DNA of 64,000 nucleotides from positions 1,658,146-1,722,145 of the forward strand of contig RPFO01000034.1 in assembly GCA_009746045.1 (NCBI GenBank). The letters are read 5' to 3'. Numbering within the stretch: the first letter of the stretch is position 1; each line of letters starts with the position of its first letter. A program made the position numbers and the translations under genes. Below are positions 44,138 through 57,100 of this stretch, in pieces. The notes under the pieces were generated by a model that saw only the letters and a list, made by a program, of their open reading frames with translations, was not told where the DNA came from and ran no database searches. This stretch comes from Mesostigma viride (lineage: Eukaryota; Streptophyta; Mesostigmatophyceae; Mesostigmatales; Mesostigmataceae).

Positions 44138-46329
44138 TGCGCAATATGGTACATCCCATCTGACGCTTCCAGCGACCATGGTCACCATGAAACCATGCAG
44201 ATCTGCAAGCGTCTGGCGGTAGCGTAGGTTGTTCAACATTCATGGCCAACAATATATTTATCGATATTACAATACTAACCTAAGCTACGGCTCGGCCATG
44301 ACGGTCCCAGAAAGCCTGCGGTTGTTTCATAAGGGCAAACGAGGGCGCTACAGTAGCAATTCTGCGGTTGAGATGTTTCCGAATATGTAATTGCGCACAT
44401 TGACGCAAATCGTCCCGCGTGCAAATCGTCGATTTCCTTCGCAAGAAACAAGTTTTGCGGGCTTCGCCCGCGACATTACTGTAGAGCTTGTACTTTTTGT
44501 GGCCGGTCCCCGGCCAGGGAGCCCCGGCTAGGGACATGTGAGTCACCACAGGAGGGGTGACATACAGCCATGCTATTTGGGGGCCCAATACCGCCACCGC
44601 CAGGTCGAAATGTCCGGCCCCCATATTGAACTCAGGGTCCTATGCCAACCGCCGGAATGAAACTTGCTGGCCCCCAGTATGCTAGCGCCCCCCTGGGGCG
44701 CCGCCACCGGTGCGCCGACAGCCGGCCCCCATATGCCCCCCCCCAACGCGCTGAATTCGTGTTCAGTGACCAGATCACACTTTGATCCGGGAGCAAAATG
44801 ATTTGCTTTAAGTTAAGAACAAAAAACGAAATTTTAGTATCTAAGTTCCGAAGCGCTTGCTGAATTTGCCCCCTTTCCAAGGCCCGCTGACAATACTTGA
44901 GAAATTCACCAATGAATGTTCGGTTTGAAACTGACCATGGATTGTTACTGGTGGATACACCTGGTGTTGCTCACGTCGGAAGCCCGAGGGCACTTTCCCC
45001 GCTGAAAGGTGTCCGCGGAAGCGTTTTGTAGCCAACGCGGAAGCGTGTGAAGACAACGCAGCAAGACGGCAACCTATCCACCCGCCGAAGTCCAAACACT
45101 GCAGACGAGCACTTGCCACGTGGCAAATCCCCTTTGGCAGTAGGCTCGCCATATGGGGGCCATGACCACCCGCCGGCAGGCTATTTCAGCCGCAGCCCCT
45201 ATATAAATATAGGGGCCGGACCAATGCAGCCACCGGCAGCCTTGGGGCCAGACCCTAGTACCCGTGAAATTTTGGCTGGGCATGTCACCCCTCCGGCTGT
45301 CACCACGTACCTCCGTCGAGTGCCAAGTGGCGCTAGCCCCGCCAAGGAGCGCGCGCTAGCTTTAGGGTTTCGACCACGAGATTCATGGAGATTGGCAAAA
45401 GGGTGATAGAAAAACGTGGAAGGAGAGGCATGGCCCAGGTGGGCTCGACCCCGGCCGGCCGGGCATCTCACGAACAGATGTACGTTGAACTGAAGTGTGC
45501 GTTGGCGCCTGAAGTGTACGCAACCAAATCCATCAGAAGTTTCACAATATGTACATTGCCACAAAGGGACAAATTGCGCACCCGCGCAGTGGACGGAGCT
45601 CGCGAACTACTTGCGGAGTTCAAGCTCCAGATATAACCGTCGCAAACTTTTGGGCTGTTGGACCAAACTTTATCCTGACGAACCAGTTACAAACGCGCAG
45701 GAAGCTCACACGTGGATTTTCCTGTGCTCCACCGCCTGTAAGCGATTTTCCCCTGTTGTCTGCGGGGTTGGCGAGGTCACTCATCCCCGCGAGCAATGGT
45801 CGGTGCTCACCACTAGACACTCCCGGCCAGTTAGGCTCGAAACACACGCCCTGATCAAGCATGCTGTTTCCGGCCCCACCGTCTAGGTCATCTAGTCGCT
45901 CTACACATAAGCCAGCCATAATTTCAATGCACAAGGATACACATTTCCATCACCATTCATCTTCATCATCCTGAACGACTCGAAAACGCGGAAAAGATAA
46001 CGGCAGGCTCGAGCTACCATGGTCCGGATTCTCCCGATTTCTGGCCTGCGCTGGTTGTCTCCTTGATATCTGGAGCTCGCAAACACAGGAAATCGCAGAG
46101 TTTGGCTCCTGGCGCAATCTGGGCATACGGACCTCTGCCTGGCCAATGGCTCATCTGGATGTAACGCACAAAAACCCTGATAATATGGATGCCGTGGTTT
46201 GACCTTTTCGTGATTGGTCGCAACGAATTTTCGCGCAGCTGATTCGTCAAGCGGACTGTAAGTCGCGCCGCTGAGTGGCTGGAGCCGAAAGCCGTTCGAA
46301 AGAGTGTTAGCTAAAATTGTGCCAGGGCT
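44138..46329. other. No confident gene; related inverted segments
   Basis: A - strand frame at 44280-44624 and a + strand frame from 45224 share V-T-P-P-x-V-T and nearby Gly/Pro-rich text (nucleotide core gtcacccctcc at 44549-44575 and 45278-45300). They look like diverged copies in opposite orientation. A palindromic A/T box with TATATAAATATA lies at 45200-45211, 15 bases before the first in-frame ATG at 45224. I cannot assign a family, and the frames stop soon. 45987-46075 is a dispersed repeat copy. Confidence 0.4.
45987..46075. repeat. Dispersed ~85-bp repeat, copy 1
   Basis: Starts aagataacggcaggctcgag and continues through ACCATGGTCCGGATTC to gttgtctccttgata. Nearly identical to 47335-47413 in the same orientation. 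Confidence 0.85.
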
Positions 46330-46340
46330 GCGTTTTACAA

Positions 46341-47032
46341 TTAATTAATTAATTAGACTCGTGCTCCCGTTGGGGAGTCACGGAGCATTAACCCCGATGA
46401 ATGGATGGATGGGTGCACACATTCCTACCGGTCTAATCTATCTACATTGGCTACATACTACATCTATCTAACAACATTCTAACTACATCATCTATCTAGG
46501 CAGCCGCACGCTGCCCTAGGGGGAGCTCTCTAGCGTGCCTCCCGCGGGATTGCACACGCGGGCGCTTCCCCACTGGGGGGGGCTCGTTGTCCTCTATGAC
46601 CTGGGCCCACTGGGCCTTGTCCATCATCTTCTTCCAAATCACGGAGAGGCCTAGGCCCCCCATGTCCTCTACTAGCTGTTCTTTGAAGGTGCGGGCCTTG
46701 CGGCGTCTAACATCTGTGGGCCCAGCCCACGTCAGGAGGTGCCGGCCAGGCTGGGCTGGTCGCAGTCCTGCGGGGGGGCCACGTGAGGTGTCTACCTGGT
46801 TGGTGCGAGCGAGGTGCCCTACTAGCTGCAGGCGGCGTTGCTGAATTGTGCTGGTGATATAGGGCATGCCCTGGTACAGGTCCTCATTGCGGACATGAGC
46901 AGCATATCCTACTCTGAAAATGGAACGCAGCATGCTGGTGACCGCGCCGTCCAGCTTGCGGGCCAGGTCGGCGGTGAGGGTCCACGTCTCGGCGCCATAC
47001 GTGAGAACAGGAAGGACGAGGACCTTGAACAA
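46341..47032 (-). mobile_element. 5'-truncated LINE, 692 bp
   Basis: Contains the end of a LINE ORF2, the 3' UTR with a short CCAT run, the stem-loop CTCCC-caac-GGGAG and a TTAA tail. Flanked by GCGTTTTACAA at 46330-46340 and 47033-47043. It is the reference for the unexpanded form of the 35988-37913 copy. Confidence 0.93.
46496..47032 (-). CDS. LINE reverse transcriptase, C-terminal fragment
   Basis: 178 codons open from the truncation point to the stop. It starts with VLPVLTYGAETWTLT, typical of the region after the reverse transcriptase domain of non-LTR elements, followed by RRLQLVGHLART. The catalytic domain itself is missing because the insertion is 5'-truncated. The C-terminal part is conserved in the other LINE copies of the window (VGK-Pro/Arg-rich end). 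Confidence 0.85.
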   Translation of the reverse strand: MFKVLVLPVLTYGAETWTLTADLARKLDGAVTSMLRSIFRVGYAAHVRNEDLYQGMPYITSTIQQRRLQLVGHLARTNQVDTSRGPPAGLRPAQPGRHLLTWAGPTDVRRRKARTFKEQLVEDMGGLGLSVIWKKMMDKAQWAQVIEDNEPPPVGKRPRVQSRGRHARELPLGQRAAA

Positions 47033-47326
47033 GCGTTTTACAAGCTTTAGTATATATGTTGATATTTTGCATTTCTACCCGCGACAGTACAACCCCCCCA
47101 CACGTTTAAGATTCTCAGGTTTAAGCTCATGAAACTCTGGATTTGACCTCTACTAGTAGTATCATTGTAGTAGAATTTAGTAGAACTAATTAGAATCGAA
47201 TCACAGCAGTAAGATGCTTTAAGATCATGAGCTCTGGATTGCTCGGACCCCAATCTTAAACTTGTGGGGGGGGTGTACTAGCTGTCAAGTGTCAGACTTC
47301 AGTAGATTGTTGTTATACTCGAACAT

Positions 47327-47520
47327 GCGGACAAGATAACGGCAGGCTCGAGCTACCATGGTCCGGATTCAGTTCTCCCGATTTCTGGCCTGCGCTGGTT
47401 GTCTCCTTGATATTACGCGACCAGCAGCTTGCCACCTTCTCAGATCGGGTGGCCCGTGTGCCTTGATTATCAAGGAGACAACCACCGCAGGCCAGAAATC
47501 GGGAGAATCAGGACCATAGC
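47327..47520. repeat. Foldback (inverted) copy of the dispersed repeat
   Basis: Left arm 47355-47415 (ccatggtccggatt... gttgtctccttgata) and right arm 47467-47516 (tatcaaggagacaac... aatcaggaccatag) are inverted copies around a ~52-base spacer. They would form a long hairpin. A loose fragment of the right arm occurs at 32249-32264. Confidence 0.85.
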
Positions 47521-48151
47521 AGTATGACCAGAAAGTGATGAGCAGGGGTGCTGGCCTCCTCCGCCTTTGTTGCATATATGATGTGCACAGTTATGAATGG
47601 CTTGAAGAAAGGTACCAACACTTCGGTTATCTCGGAAAACGTGCGTCTTTCCTCTCAGACTACCCTAGTCCTTCCACGAACGCCATGTGTCCAGTCATGA
47701 ATTGTTGTCTCACATAATAAGGCTTGTATTTATGTTACAGTTTACATAGAAGCTATTACAACTAGTACAGGCCAGAAAATGGTTGCAGATAAAGGTGCAT
47801 TGGCCTTCCAATTTCCCCAAAGAACAAATGGTAACTTATTGATGAACCTGCCCCCTAACGCGGCCACCATTAACATGGCCCGCATCTTATAGCCTAATCA
47901 TGTCCAACACGACAACGCTCACAGGTTGCCACCAGCTTCCAATGAAACATGCGCCATCAGACTAGTGGCCCTTCTCGGGACATGCAAATCAGGCCCTTGA
48001 GCCCCGCACCCCGGCACCACGACGTTATTGAATTCACGGTTCTGCCCCGCCATAGCTGGATGCCATTGTTTCCCAAAATCTATTTGGCACCTTTACGCAA
48101 ACTATGGCCCCCCACCCACAGCACAGTGGACCAAACTTTCGCCTGCCCGCA
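47521..48151. other. No feature recognised
   Basis: Ordinary-looking sequence downstream of the eIFiso4G-like gene; no open frame with recognisable homology and no repeat. Confidence 0.5.
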
Positions 48152-51100
48152 TTACAAGAGCTGCGCAAGGCCCTTCTTTTCCAGATCCTTGGCGAGCGTG
48201 TCCTTGTCACCCGCGCCCTCATCCGCCAGCAGCGCCTTCACATCCACATTGGCGTCCTTTAGGAACGATGACAGCTGGGTGACATCCCCCTTGCACTTGC
48301 CTGCAAGCACGAGAACGGCCCAGCAATACACAAACGAGCCGCCCAAAAATGAGAATATCACAGTTTGCCCAGGTAAGCCCGAAGACCAGACTGTAAGACA
48401 ACAAGACTTCACAGCACAATTCCTAAATTAGCTTCATGCACGAAATCAACAGCGGCAAAGATGGTTACTTCTCACACACCATACCTCCCCACCATGGAGG
48501 CACTTGCGACTGCCACCCTTCGGCTTCCTAGGGCTCACCGCCCCAGCCTAGTCGCCCCGGCCATCAGTGTCACTATCATCGTCATTTGCAACACCAAGTC
48601 ACTGCGTAGGCTACAGAAGCAGGCCACAATCAGGCCACAATCAGCAGGCCACAAGTAGGCAGCAAGCAGGCCTCACGCACCGTCCTTGAGCGCGCCCAGC
48701 AGCGGCACCGCCAGGTCGCGCCGCGTGATCACGTCCTCCACCGCGGGCAGCAACGTCGACAAGAAGCCAGCGGGCAGCGCGTCAGCGCCGATGGCTGAAA
48801 AGGGCAAGGGGGAGCGGCGGGGGGGGGGGGGGGGGGGGAGCAAAGGAAAATGGGACAACGGGGTGAGAACCATTGGCTGCGCACACCAGCAGGTGCGCTG
48901 AGGGAGAATGGGGGGGTGAGGGGCCAGGTAGGGAGGGGAACCAGGGGAAGGGAACGGACGGGAAGCAGGAAAGGACACATACGTGACTAGGATGATGCAT
49001 GGTCCAGCAGGGGCGATCAATGTCCGGCCAGAAGTACTAGGTAACCCGCGGTATCGCGCAATGACGCTCCATGGCACGCAGGCGTGTCAGAGCTCTCCCG
49101 ATCCCCGCCGGTGAAACCTGTCTCACTGCTAACTAAGTTGACTACTAGGGTGACAGCTGCTAGTGGCAAAACCAGGACTTGATCGGTTACTTTGGTGAGG
49201 AGCACCATTTGTGGAAATGTGCTCACAGGCCAACCCTCCCTCCTCCCACCCTACCCCAGGAAAGTGCTCACAGGCCCACACTCTCCTCCATGCCCGGGCA
49301 TGCACCCATCATTGCCTTGTGCAGTGCTTTGTTCACGGAACATTGAGAGGACCATCCCCCAAACCCACACCCTGGCCAAGTATCGTCCTCCCCATCCTCC
49401 TCCTGTGGCTTGCTCATCCTCGCTCCTCCCTCACCCACCCACCTTGAGCCACAAGCTCCCCAAGGTACTTGGTTGCGTACGGGTTGTCCATCGCCACGTC
49501 CTCAAGCACGCGCGCGGCACTCGACAGCGCCGCCTGCAGGTCGCTACTGGCAAACGTCTTGCTGGCCAGGCCGTGAAGGACCAGCTTGGTCAGCAGCTGC
49601 GTGTCTGTCACCTTGGCCGCCTCCATGATCATCACTGCAACAGGGGGGGGGGGGAGATCAAACAGCATAGTTCGTTTACAGCCGATAACTTCAAGTCATT
49701 CCATTTGGAAAGGGGGGGCAAATGAGCTTTGAGCAAGAGCTCGAAAGAAACCGCCGTTGGCAGGCGAGGGCTGAGAGTCAAATTCTACCCATTCACTATC
49801 TATATAAATGAGACAACTAGACTACCTACATCCCTGTATATCACTAAATATGTGACTGTCTATAACACTGTGCACCAAACGAAACCCGGTAAGCGAAGGT
49901 GAATGACTCTGAACTATGATGGCTATCAACCTGCCGAATCTCCCACCCAGGCACTCCACAATTTTAGACTACGACTGCTGCGCTGCACGACAGCATTACA
50001 ATCAAGAGACCGACAGAAATCTCCACAATACTTGATAATACTAGGATTAGCCAGCTGCACGACAGTAATACTAGATGTACGAGACAAGCAGCAATACTCT
50101 TGTGCATTAATTGGTTCACGTACTCAGGCACTTCTCCACTATCTTGGCGTGGTGCGAGGGCGCCTTCATGTCCTCCACGCACAGCATCGCCTCCTTGAGG
50201 TCCTGCACCGACAAGTACTCCTTTAGCATAGACTCGGTCTTCTTCTCCAGCTGCTCCCCAGAGGCAGGCTCTGACGCGGGCTTGGCCGAGGGGGCGGGCT
50301 TGACGGGGGTGGGCGCGGGGGTGGGGGCGGGCGCAGGCTCCTTCTTGGGCATGGGCTTGGCGTTGCCCATCAGCGCGCTGCAAAGAGGGTGGAGACGAGG
50401 ATGAACGCATCCAGAACCAGTTATAGAGGGGCCATACAGTGCGCTGGAGATAGGACGAGGTCGGATGGGATGCGGACGAGGGCGAGGACAAGGGGAGAGG
50501 ATGCAGCAGAGGCGAGAAGCTACGAGAAGCAGCGACCAGGGAGAACCAGGCGAGAAGTGGCGAGAACCAGCATCGCCAAACAAGCAATAAGAACCAGTGG
50601 TTGAGGGCACCAACAAGTTCTAGGGACTAATTGTTTGAGGCACCACAGGTGAGCACAGGGAACCTGGCACAGAAGGCAACAGCCAGCACTAGGGACTAGG
50701 TGCAAGGGGCACCAATAATCTAATAATCTATTAGGAACTAAGGTAGGAGCCACCAGCTCATTGGAGCAGCCCTACAAGATAAAGAGCACTAGCAAGTACT
50801 TTGGAGCTGGCTATAGCGCGCAGTCCCAGGACAGGTCAGGACAGGCCATGAACAGGCATGCCCCTCTTCCAAGGGAGTGATCAGCGTCCGAGGCACTATT
50901 CCTTTTCCAAGAAAGGGCCAGCCCCCCCCCAAAAAATAATACCAATACCAGGTTACCGTGTTCTCACCTGCTCACGTTCTTGATGTTCGACGGTGCCACC
51001 GGCGCGCCCGGCCGCAACTGGGCCTTGGGCGGCGGCATCTGCACAAGCGGCGCGGCGGCGGCGGCGGCGGCACCGCGGTTCTTGCGGCTGCCGGCCACCT

Positions 51101-54100
51101 CCCACCCGTCTCCCGCGTCGCCGGCCATCTCCGGCATGGGAATGCCCCCCGCCGCGCCCTTGCCGTCCCGGCTGGGCCCCGTGGGGAACAGCTCCTGGCG
51201 GGTTGTGGGGCGTGGAAGAGAGTAAGGGGGGTGGATTGGTACATTTATAAACTATTAGTTGCCGTGTGCGCAGCAAGGACACACCTCCAAGATACGGAGA
51301 CATGGGCACAATCAGGCACAGAGGTGAGCTGCCATTGTGCAGGACCTGAAAGATGCAGTGAACGCAGTGGATGCCTACAAATGCTGGGAGCTGAAGGAGC
51401 ACACCATGATTCTTCAACAGGTATTATCCATGCCACCGCCTGGAGACGTGGGCTGCACCTACGTACTTCCTCCCCTGCAGTCTACCCTCCATCATTCCTC
51501 CGATCCATTCCCCCCCCTATCCCCTCAACCTCACTCAAAATCCCCTCACCTGCATGCCTCCCCTCACGGCGGCGACCGCCCCAGGCCGCGCTCCCGGCAG
51601 CCCCTTCTCCGCGGCGTCAGCATGGATCTCGTCGATTGTCTTGGCGGTCATCTCCTCACGACGAGGCACCCACGCGCCGCCCGCGTTCGAACGCAGCTCG
51701 ATGACGTCCTGGGAAGGAGGTGGAGGGTGGGTGGGGTGGGGGTGCGGGTGGGGGGGTGATAGAGAAAGAGGGGGTTTCGATGTGATATTTGAAAGGAAAA
51801 TCATTCAATCGTCATTTGAGCATCAGATTTGGACGGTGGCGGTTGGGCACACGATGTCCAACAGGTGCAGGGCAGGCCTCTATGCATCCTACAGCATGAT
51901 GCATCCTACAGCATGAGGACAGCTGGCGTCCGGAGATACATTCAGGTCTGCAGCATGGCCACTATTTGAAAGAAACCGTTTCTGCATGAAACAGAGATTC
52001 TAATAAAACTGAGATTTCCATGTACACATAAACTGCTGTTACATTTGCTTAAGATATGAGCAATGAAAGGAGGAATGGGTGCCTACAACTGTAGAATCCA
52101 ATCCCCCTAACGGGCGGTCGCCTGCGCCTACCTTGATGAGGAAGCGGATGCGTGAGGGCAGGTCTTCGCTCTTGGTCAGCTTCTGCAGCTGCTTGAAGTA
52201 GCCGTCCATCAGGTTCGTCTTCCCCTTGGAGCTGTGGTCCAGGATGCGGCCGACCGTCGTCATCAGGTGGCACAGCGCCTCAATGTTCTCTTCAATGGGT
52301 GGCGCCTGCGGGTTGCCCAACAGCTCCTGCGCGCGGGGGGGTTGTGTGGAGGAGCAGAAAGGTAACGGGGAAGCAGAAAGGTGAGCAAGCACACAGGGGA
52401 TTAAGCACAAGAGGGAAAAGACCGACACGAAACGAAGACCATTATCAAGCTCATCTCGCAGGAGGAGTGAAGCGGGAATGTTCGGGTGCGGAGTGAGGAC
52501 AAGTGGCAAACGCTCGGTAGTGCACAACCAAGGCCCCGCACCCTCAGCTGCAAAATTGTGTTGCGACCCATGATCTGGTGTACCCCATGCACAAGTCCTA
52601 CCCCCCCCTTTCTCTTCCTCACAGGCACACAGAGGTGCACGTATGTTTCCCCTCACTCCCCCCTCACCTGCACACAGAGGTGCACAATCTTCTCGGGCAG
52701 CATCTTGGCCTTGAAGAGCTCGCCGATCAGCCGGATGTTGCCCAGTGTGCGCCGCTTGACCTTCATCTCCTTCTCCTCCTTCTCGGGCCCCGAGGCCATC
52801 GTCTTGGCCTCCTCGCGCGCCTGGTGCGCGTTCTCAAACTCCTCCTGGCAGGTATCCAGCAGCACGCGACGGAACGACTGCACGCGCACGGGACAGGAAA
52901 CACACACACACGCACAAGCAACGCGAAAAAGAACACAACACAAAACAGAACAGAACAGAAAATGCTGTCAGGGGGGGGCCTTGAGCGATGCGCCTGGTGG
53001 GGAAAATGGTCCGTGGCAGGTGGGTGGGTGGGTGGGTGGGTGGGTGGGTGGGTGGGTGGGTGGGTGGGTGGGTGGGTGGGTGGGTGGGTGGATGGGTGGG
53101 TGGGTGGGTGGGTGGGTGGGTGGGTGGGTAGGTAGGTGGGTGGGTGGGCGGGTGGGTGGGCGGGTGGGTGGGTGGGTGGGTGGGTGGGTGGGTGGGTGGG
53201 TGGGTGGGTGGGTGGGTGGGTGGGTGGGTGGGTGGGTGGGTGGGTGGGTGGGTGGGTGGGTGGGTGGGTGAGCGGGTAGGTGGGTGAGCGGGTAGGTGGG
53301 TGAGCGGGTAGGTGGGTGGGTGGTGGGCGACATAGGAAACCCCAAAACCAGTATGATGCAGACCAGAATTGCAATGTATCAATTCACGACTGCATAATCG
53401 GGTGTTCTTGGCATTCAAGCGGTGCTTCACCACGCCGCTCTCCCTGCACCACAATCACCACAACCTGCACAACATGCATCACCACCGCCACACACATGGA
53501 TCCATGCCCCACGCTGCAAACACGCCCAGTGGAGAACCTCAACCAGAATGGAGATACAAAATCGGATTGCGCCCGTTGCCTTGCCCCGCCCCCCCCCCCC
53601 CTTCTTCCAAACAACAATCCCCACAGCAGCAGCCCTGCTACAAAGCAGTTGTCCAGCTGCTGCAGCTGTGAAACAACTGCCACCACTGGTGCCCGCACAA
53701 TTCCCCCCTGGTTGCCTTTGCCAGGCGAAATAGCACTCCCCCGATCCTACCCTGCAGATAGCAGTGCCCTGCTTTACACACGCCATCACCACGGCTGCCC
53801 TCACGCACCAGCGGCCGCTTCTCCTCCTCCTCGTTGGTGAACTGGGGCAGCGCCCCCGCCAGGTTGGCGCACAGCTTGGCATACATCTCGCAAAAGGTCG
53901 GCTCTGTGACCGACTTGTCAAACACGAGCGAGATGACACCCTTAAGCACACGCGCGCTGTTGATCTGGATCTCCAGGAACTGCTTGCTCAGCGTGTCAAA
54001 CTTCTCGGGCGTGAGCTTGTTCAGGATACTGTGGGGGCGAGGGGGGGGGGGAGTGCAGGAGATCGGGGTAGGGGGTGCAGTTAGCGGTGAGTCTGCATGG

Positions 54101-57100
54101 GGGCCGGATCTACACCTTCACTTGAAGAGGGATGGTGACTGGGGTGGTTGATTGGAACAACCAGGGTTTACTGCCTACGTGAGGGTCCTTAGGGCAACTT
54201 GCAGTGGCACCCAATGAAAGGGACAACTGCTTCGCAAGGCAAACTCCTTTGTGCGAAAATGTTCTGAAAATGTGTGGGTGTTGCACTGTGAAAATTTTGG
54301 ACAGAACATTGTCAAGATAGGGGAGGTACGGCCCACAAGCTTTACGGGTGAGGTGATATGCATGTCCATATGCTAGTCACTGTTTAGCTGCTAGTCCCTA
54401 CGTTGCATGTGCAGTCCCTCAACAAAATGCTGGTCGCAACTACGCCAGTACAGCACTACCTCCTAGCCTGCATGCACGTCTATGCACACTACGGCAATCC
54501 CATGGTTTAGTTTCAAGTATGTTCGGATGTGAGAGCAAAGGGTGGGCGCGTACCCCTTGACCTGCTTGTACACTTGTTCATCATCCGACAGCTTCTGGCC
54601 AGGGACCCAGGGGTTGGCGGCCTTGGCGATGACGGCGCCAGGGCCCTCCTTCTGAAATTGCCAGCACACAGAGGGGGAAGGGGGTGGGGGTTGTTTAAGA
54701 AAAAGGCCCAAATGCATGAGGGGCGCCTTCGTGTAAGGACTTGCAGGCCAGCACATTTAGAAAGAAGCATCGGTTGGCATTAAAAGAAGGCTACTGTTGC
54801 ATCCACCAAACCTAAATACACAGTGAGCCTTTCATTCCAGCTTGCTGCTTTTCCTTAGCATCATTTGCCACTGTGCTCGTAGCCATCCAGTAACAGAGAT
54901 GCACGGGGACACCGGTTCTATGACCGAAAACAGGCATCTGAAGGAACGCGCACCCATGATGGCACCCGCCAGCAATGGAAACTGCAGACGATGCGACAAT
55001 GCACCAACTTGTTATCAGAAATCGGTTTTCAGGATTGAATGCCTCGTGAGTACAACGGGCAGGTAGTTAACTATAAGTTGCTTGGTCACGCTGATATGTC
55101 CATCATTAGCTGTCATTATTCGCTCCTATGCCCGTTATCAGCCGTTACTAGGGAGTCTATACACATACCAAGGGTGGCCCCGGTTGCCTGTTTGCGTTGC
55201 TGCTCTCCCGGTTGTCCCCCCCTCGCCCCCCCTTGCCCTTGCCACCCCCGCCGCCGCCGCCGCCCCCACCCCCACCCGCACCCCCGCCCCCTCGTTGCTT
55301 CCCGGCCTCGGGCTCAGGCAGCGCGGTCCTTGCGCGCCAATCCCTGCCATCGCCCTCGTCACCGCCGCGGCTCGGCGCCTGCAAGTAGAGGATGGGGATG
55401 GGACAAGCAGCACGCGACAAGTATTACACGATGCATTTCCCACGCGGCAAATAGCATGAGACATGATGGCCAAACAGTGTGCATGCATGCACACGGGCAA
55501 GCGCAGAGAAGGGCTGGAATGCATGTGGTCGGGGTTACACGAGCTGCCACGCACTCACGCTAGGTGGAGCACTTGACCAGAAGCCATAGATTGAAACGGC
55601 CCCACTAACAGACGACTGGGGCTAGGCGGGGGGGGGGGGGGGGGGGGGGGGGGGCTGTTTGTGGCATGGACGTTTTTTAAGTGGTCAGAAAGCGGGGTGG
55701 AATGTGTACAAGGGTCTACGACTCCGACCTAACCAATGACATACAAGCAACATCAACGGGGACAAATGTAGGAAAAGGACTTGGCACACATACGGGCCAA
55801 CCTGGGTTTAATTAGGCACACCAGGCAGACATTCTACACCCAAAACAGCAGAATGTGCTTGGAAGGAGGGGGAGGCAGGGGGCGGGGAGGGGGGAGAAAA
55901 ACACCAGATGGGGCAACAATTCGTGATAGCTTGGCAACCACGCCTCAGCTGGTTGCGCTCCATACATATCAAGAATGGGCACAGAACAAGTTATCATATT
56001 ACCTGTTCATACCATCTATAACAGCTATCCTATTATTTGTTCCTACTATCTATAGCAAGTTATCCTATGAGTTGTTCCTACCACCTACTCCCTATTTGCT
56101 GCTATATTATCCTATGACTTGTTCCTACCACCTACTCCCTATTTGCTGCTACATTATCCTAAAACCTACTACTTCATCATGTCATACCCATCCCGACGCC
56201 GTCATCATGGCATCCCGAACCCCATGCCTCACGTACCGGCTTGGCGTCCGGCCTGCCCGCGTCCCAGCTGGCGCCGTCCTCCGCGGACGCAAGAATGTCC
56301 ACGTTGGCGTTCACGTCCCAGCCGTCCACCCAGCCCTCTATATCCGGCAGTGACGTGCATTTCTGCGCCCGGGGAACCCGGGGGCGAGCCAGGCACGTGG
56401 GTGAAACAGTCACGCGTTTGACGCAATCAATAAACGGTTCCCTTGTGTGGTATAAGAACCAGTACCTTTCTAACTCCACCCCAAAACATGACACAAAAGA
56501 GTTACTTCATGAGCATGTGATGGCTATCCTTGAAAGGGCGCTACGTGCGGATCCGGGCTACACTTGAAAGGAAAGGGTACTGCGTGCACACGTTGACTAC
56601 ACTGCGCAAACAGGGTGCCCGATTTTTCGCTCATGCGCATCTGCCGAATCCCCAATTCTGGCCATAAAAATTGAACAGGAAAAACTGCAACCTCTCCTGC
56701 AGGCGCGATCAATCATGAGCACCAGGTCCAAAGGTTGCCCAGGAACTCTGCAGGTGCATTTTGCCAACTCCCCCTATCCCCCCCCCCACCCCCCACAGTA
56801 GTTGTCCCAAAGCCACACCATACGGCTCACTATCCCTCCTATGCAAAGTACGAGATGGGATGTGCCCATCCATCGCTAAAGCGGCAACACAATGGGCTGT
56901 GATCATCCATACAAAGTGATACAGGAATGACGACATGAAGTGGTTCTATCATCACGCCGGTGCTATTGTGGGTGACATAGCAACAGCGACCACAAGGGCC
57001 ACAACCAACCCATCGCCCATACAAACCAGCCAGCCTGAGGAGGGCATGACTCCCTGTCCTATCACGCCATCCCCCCTCCAGCAACAACTCCTGGGCTCTC

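Noticed and set aside
52763-53454. Thr/Pro/His- and Gly/Trp-rich frames around 53 kb
   Set aside because: Products of the GGGT array in an eIFiso4G intron.
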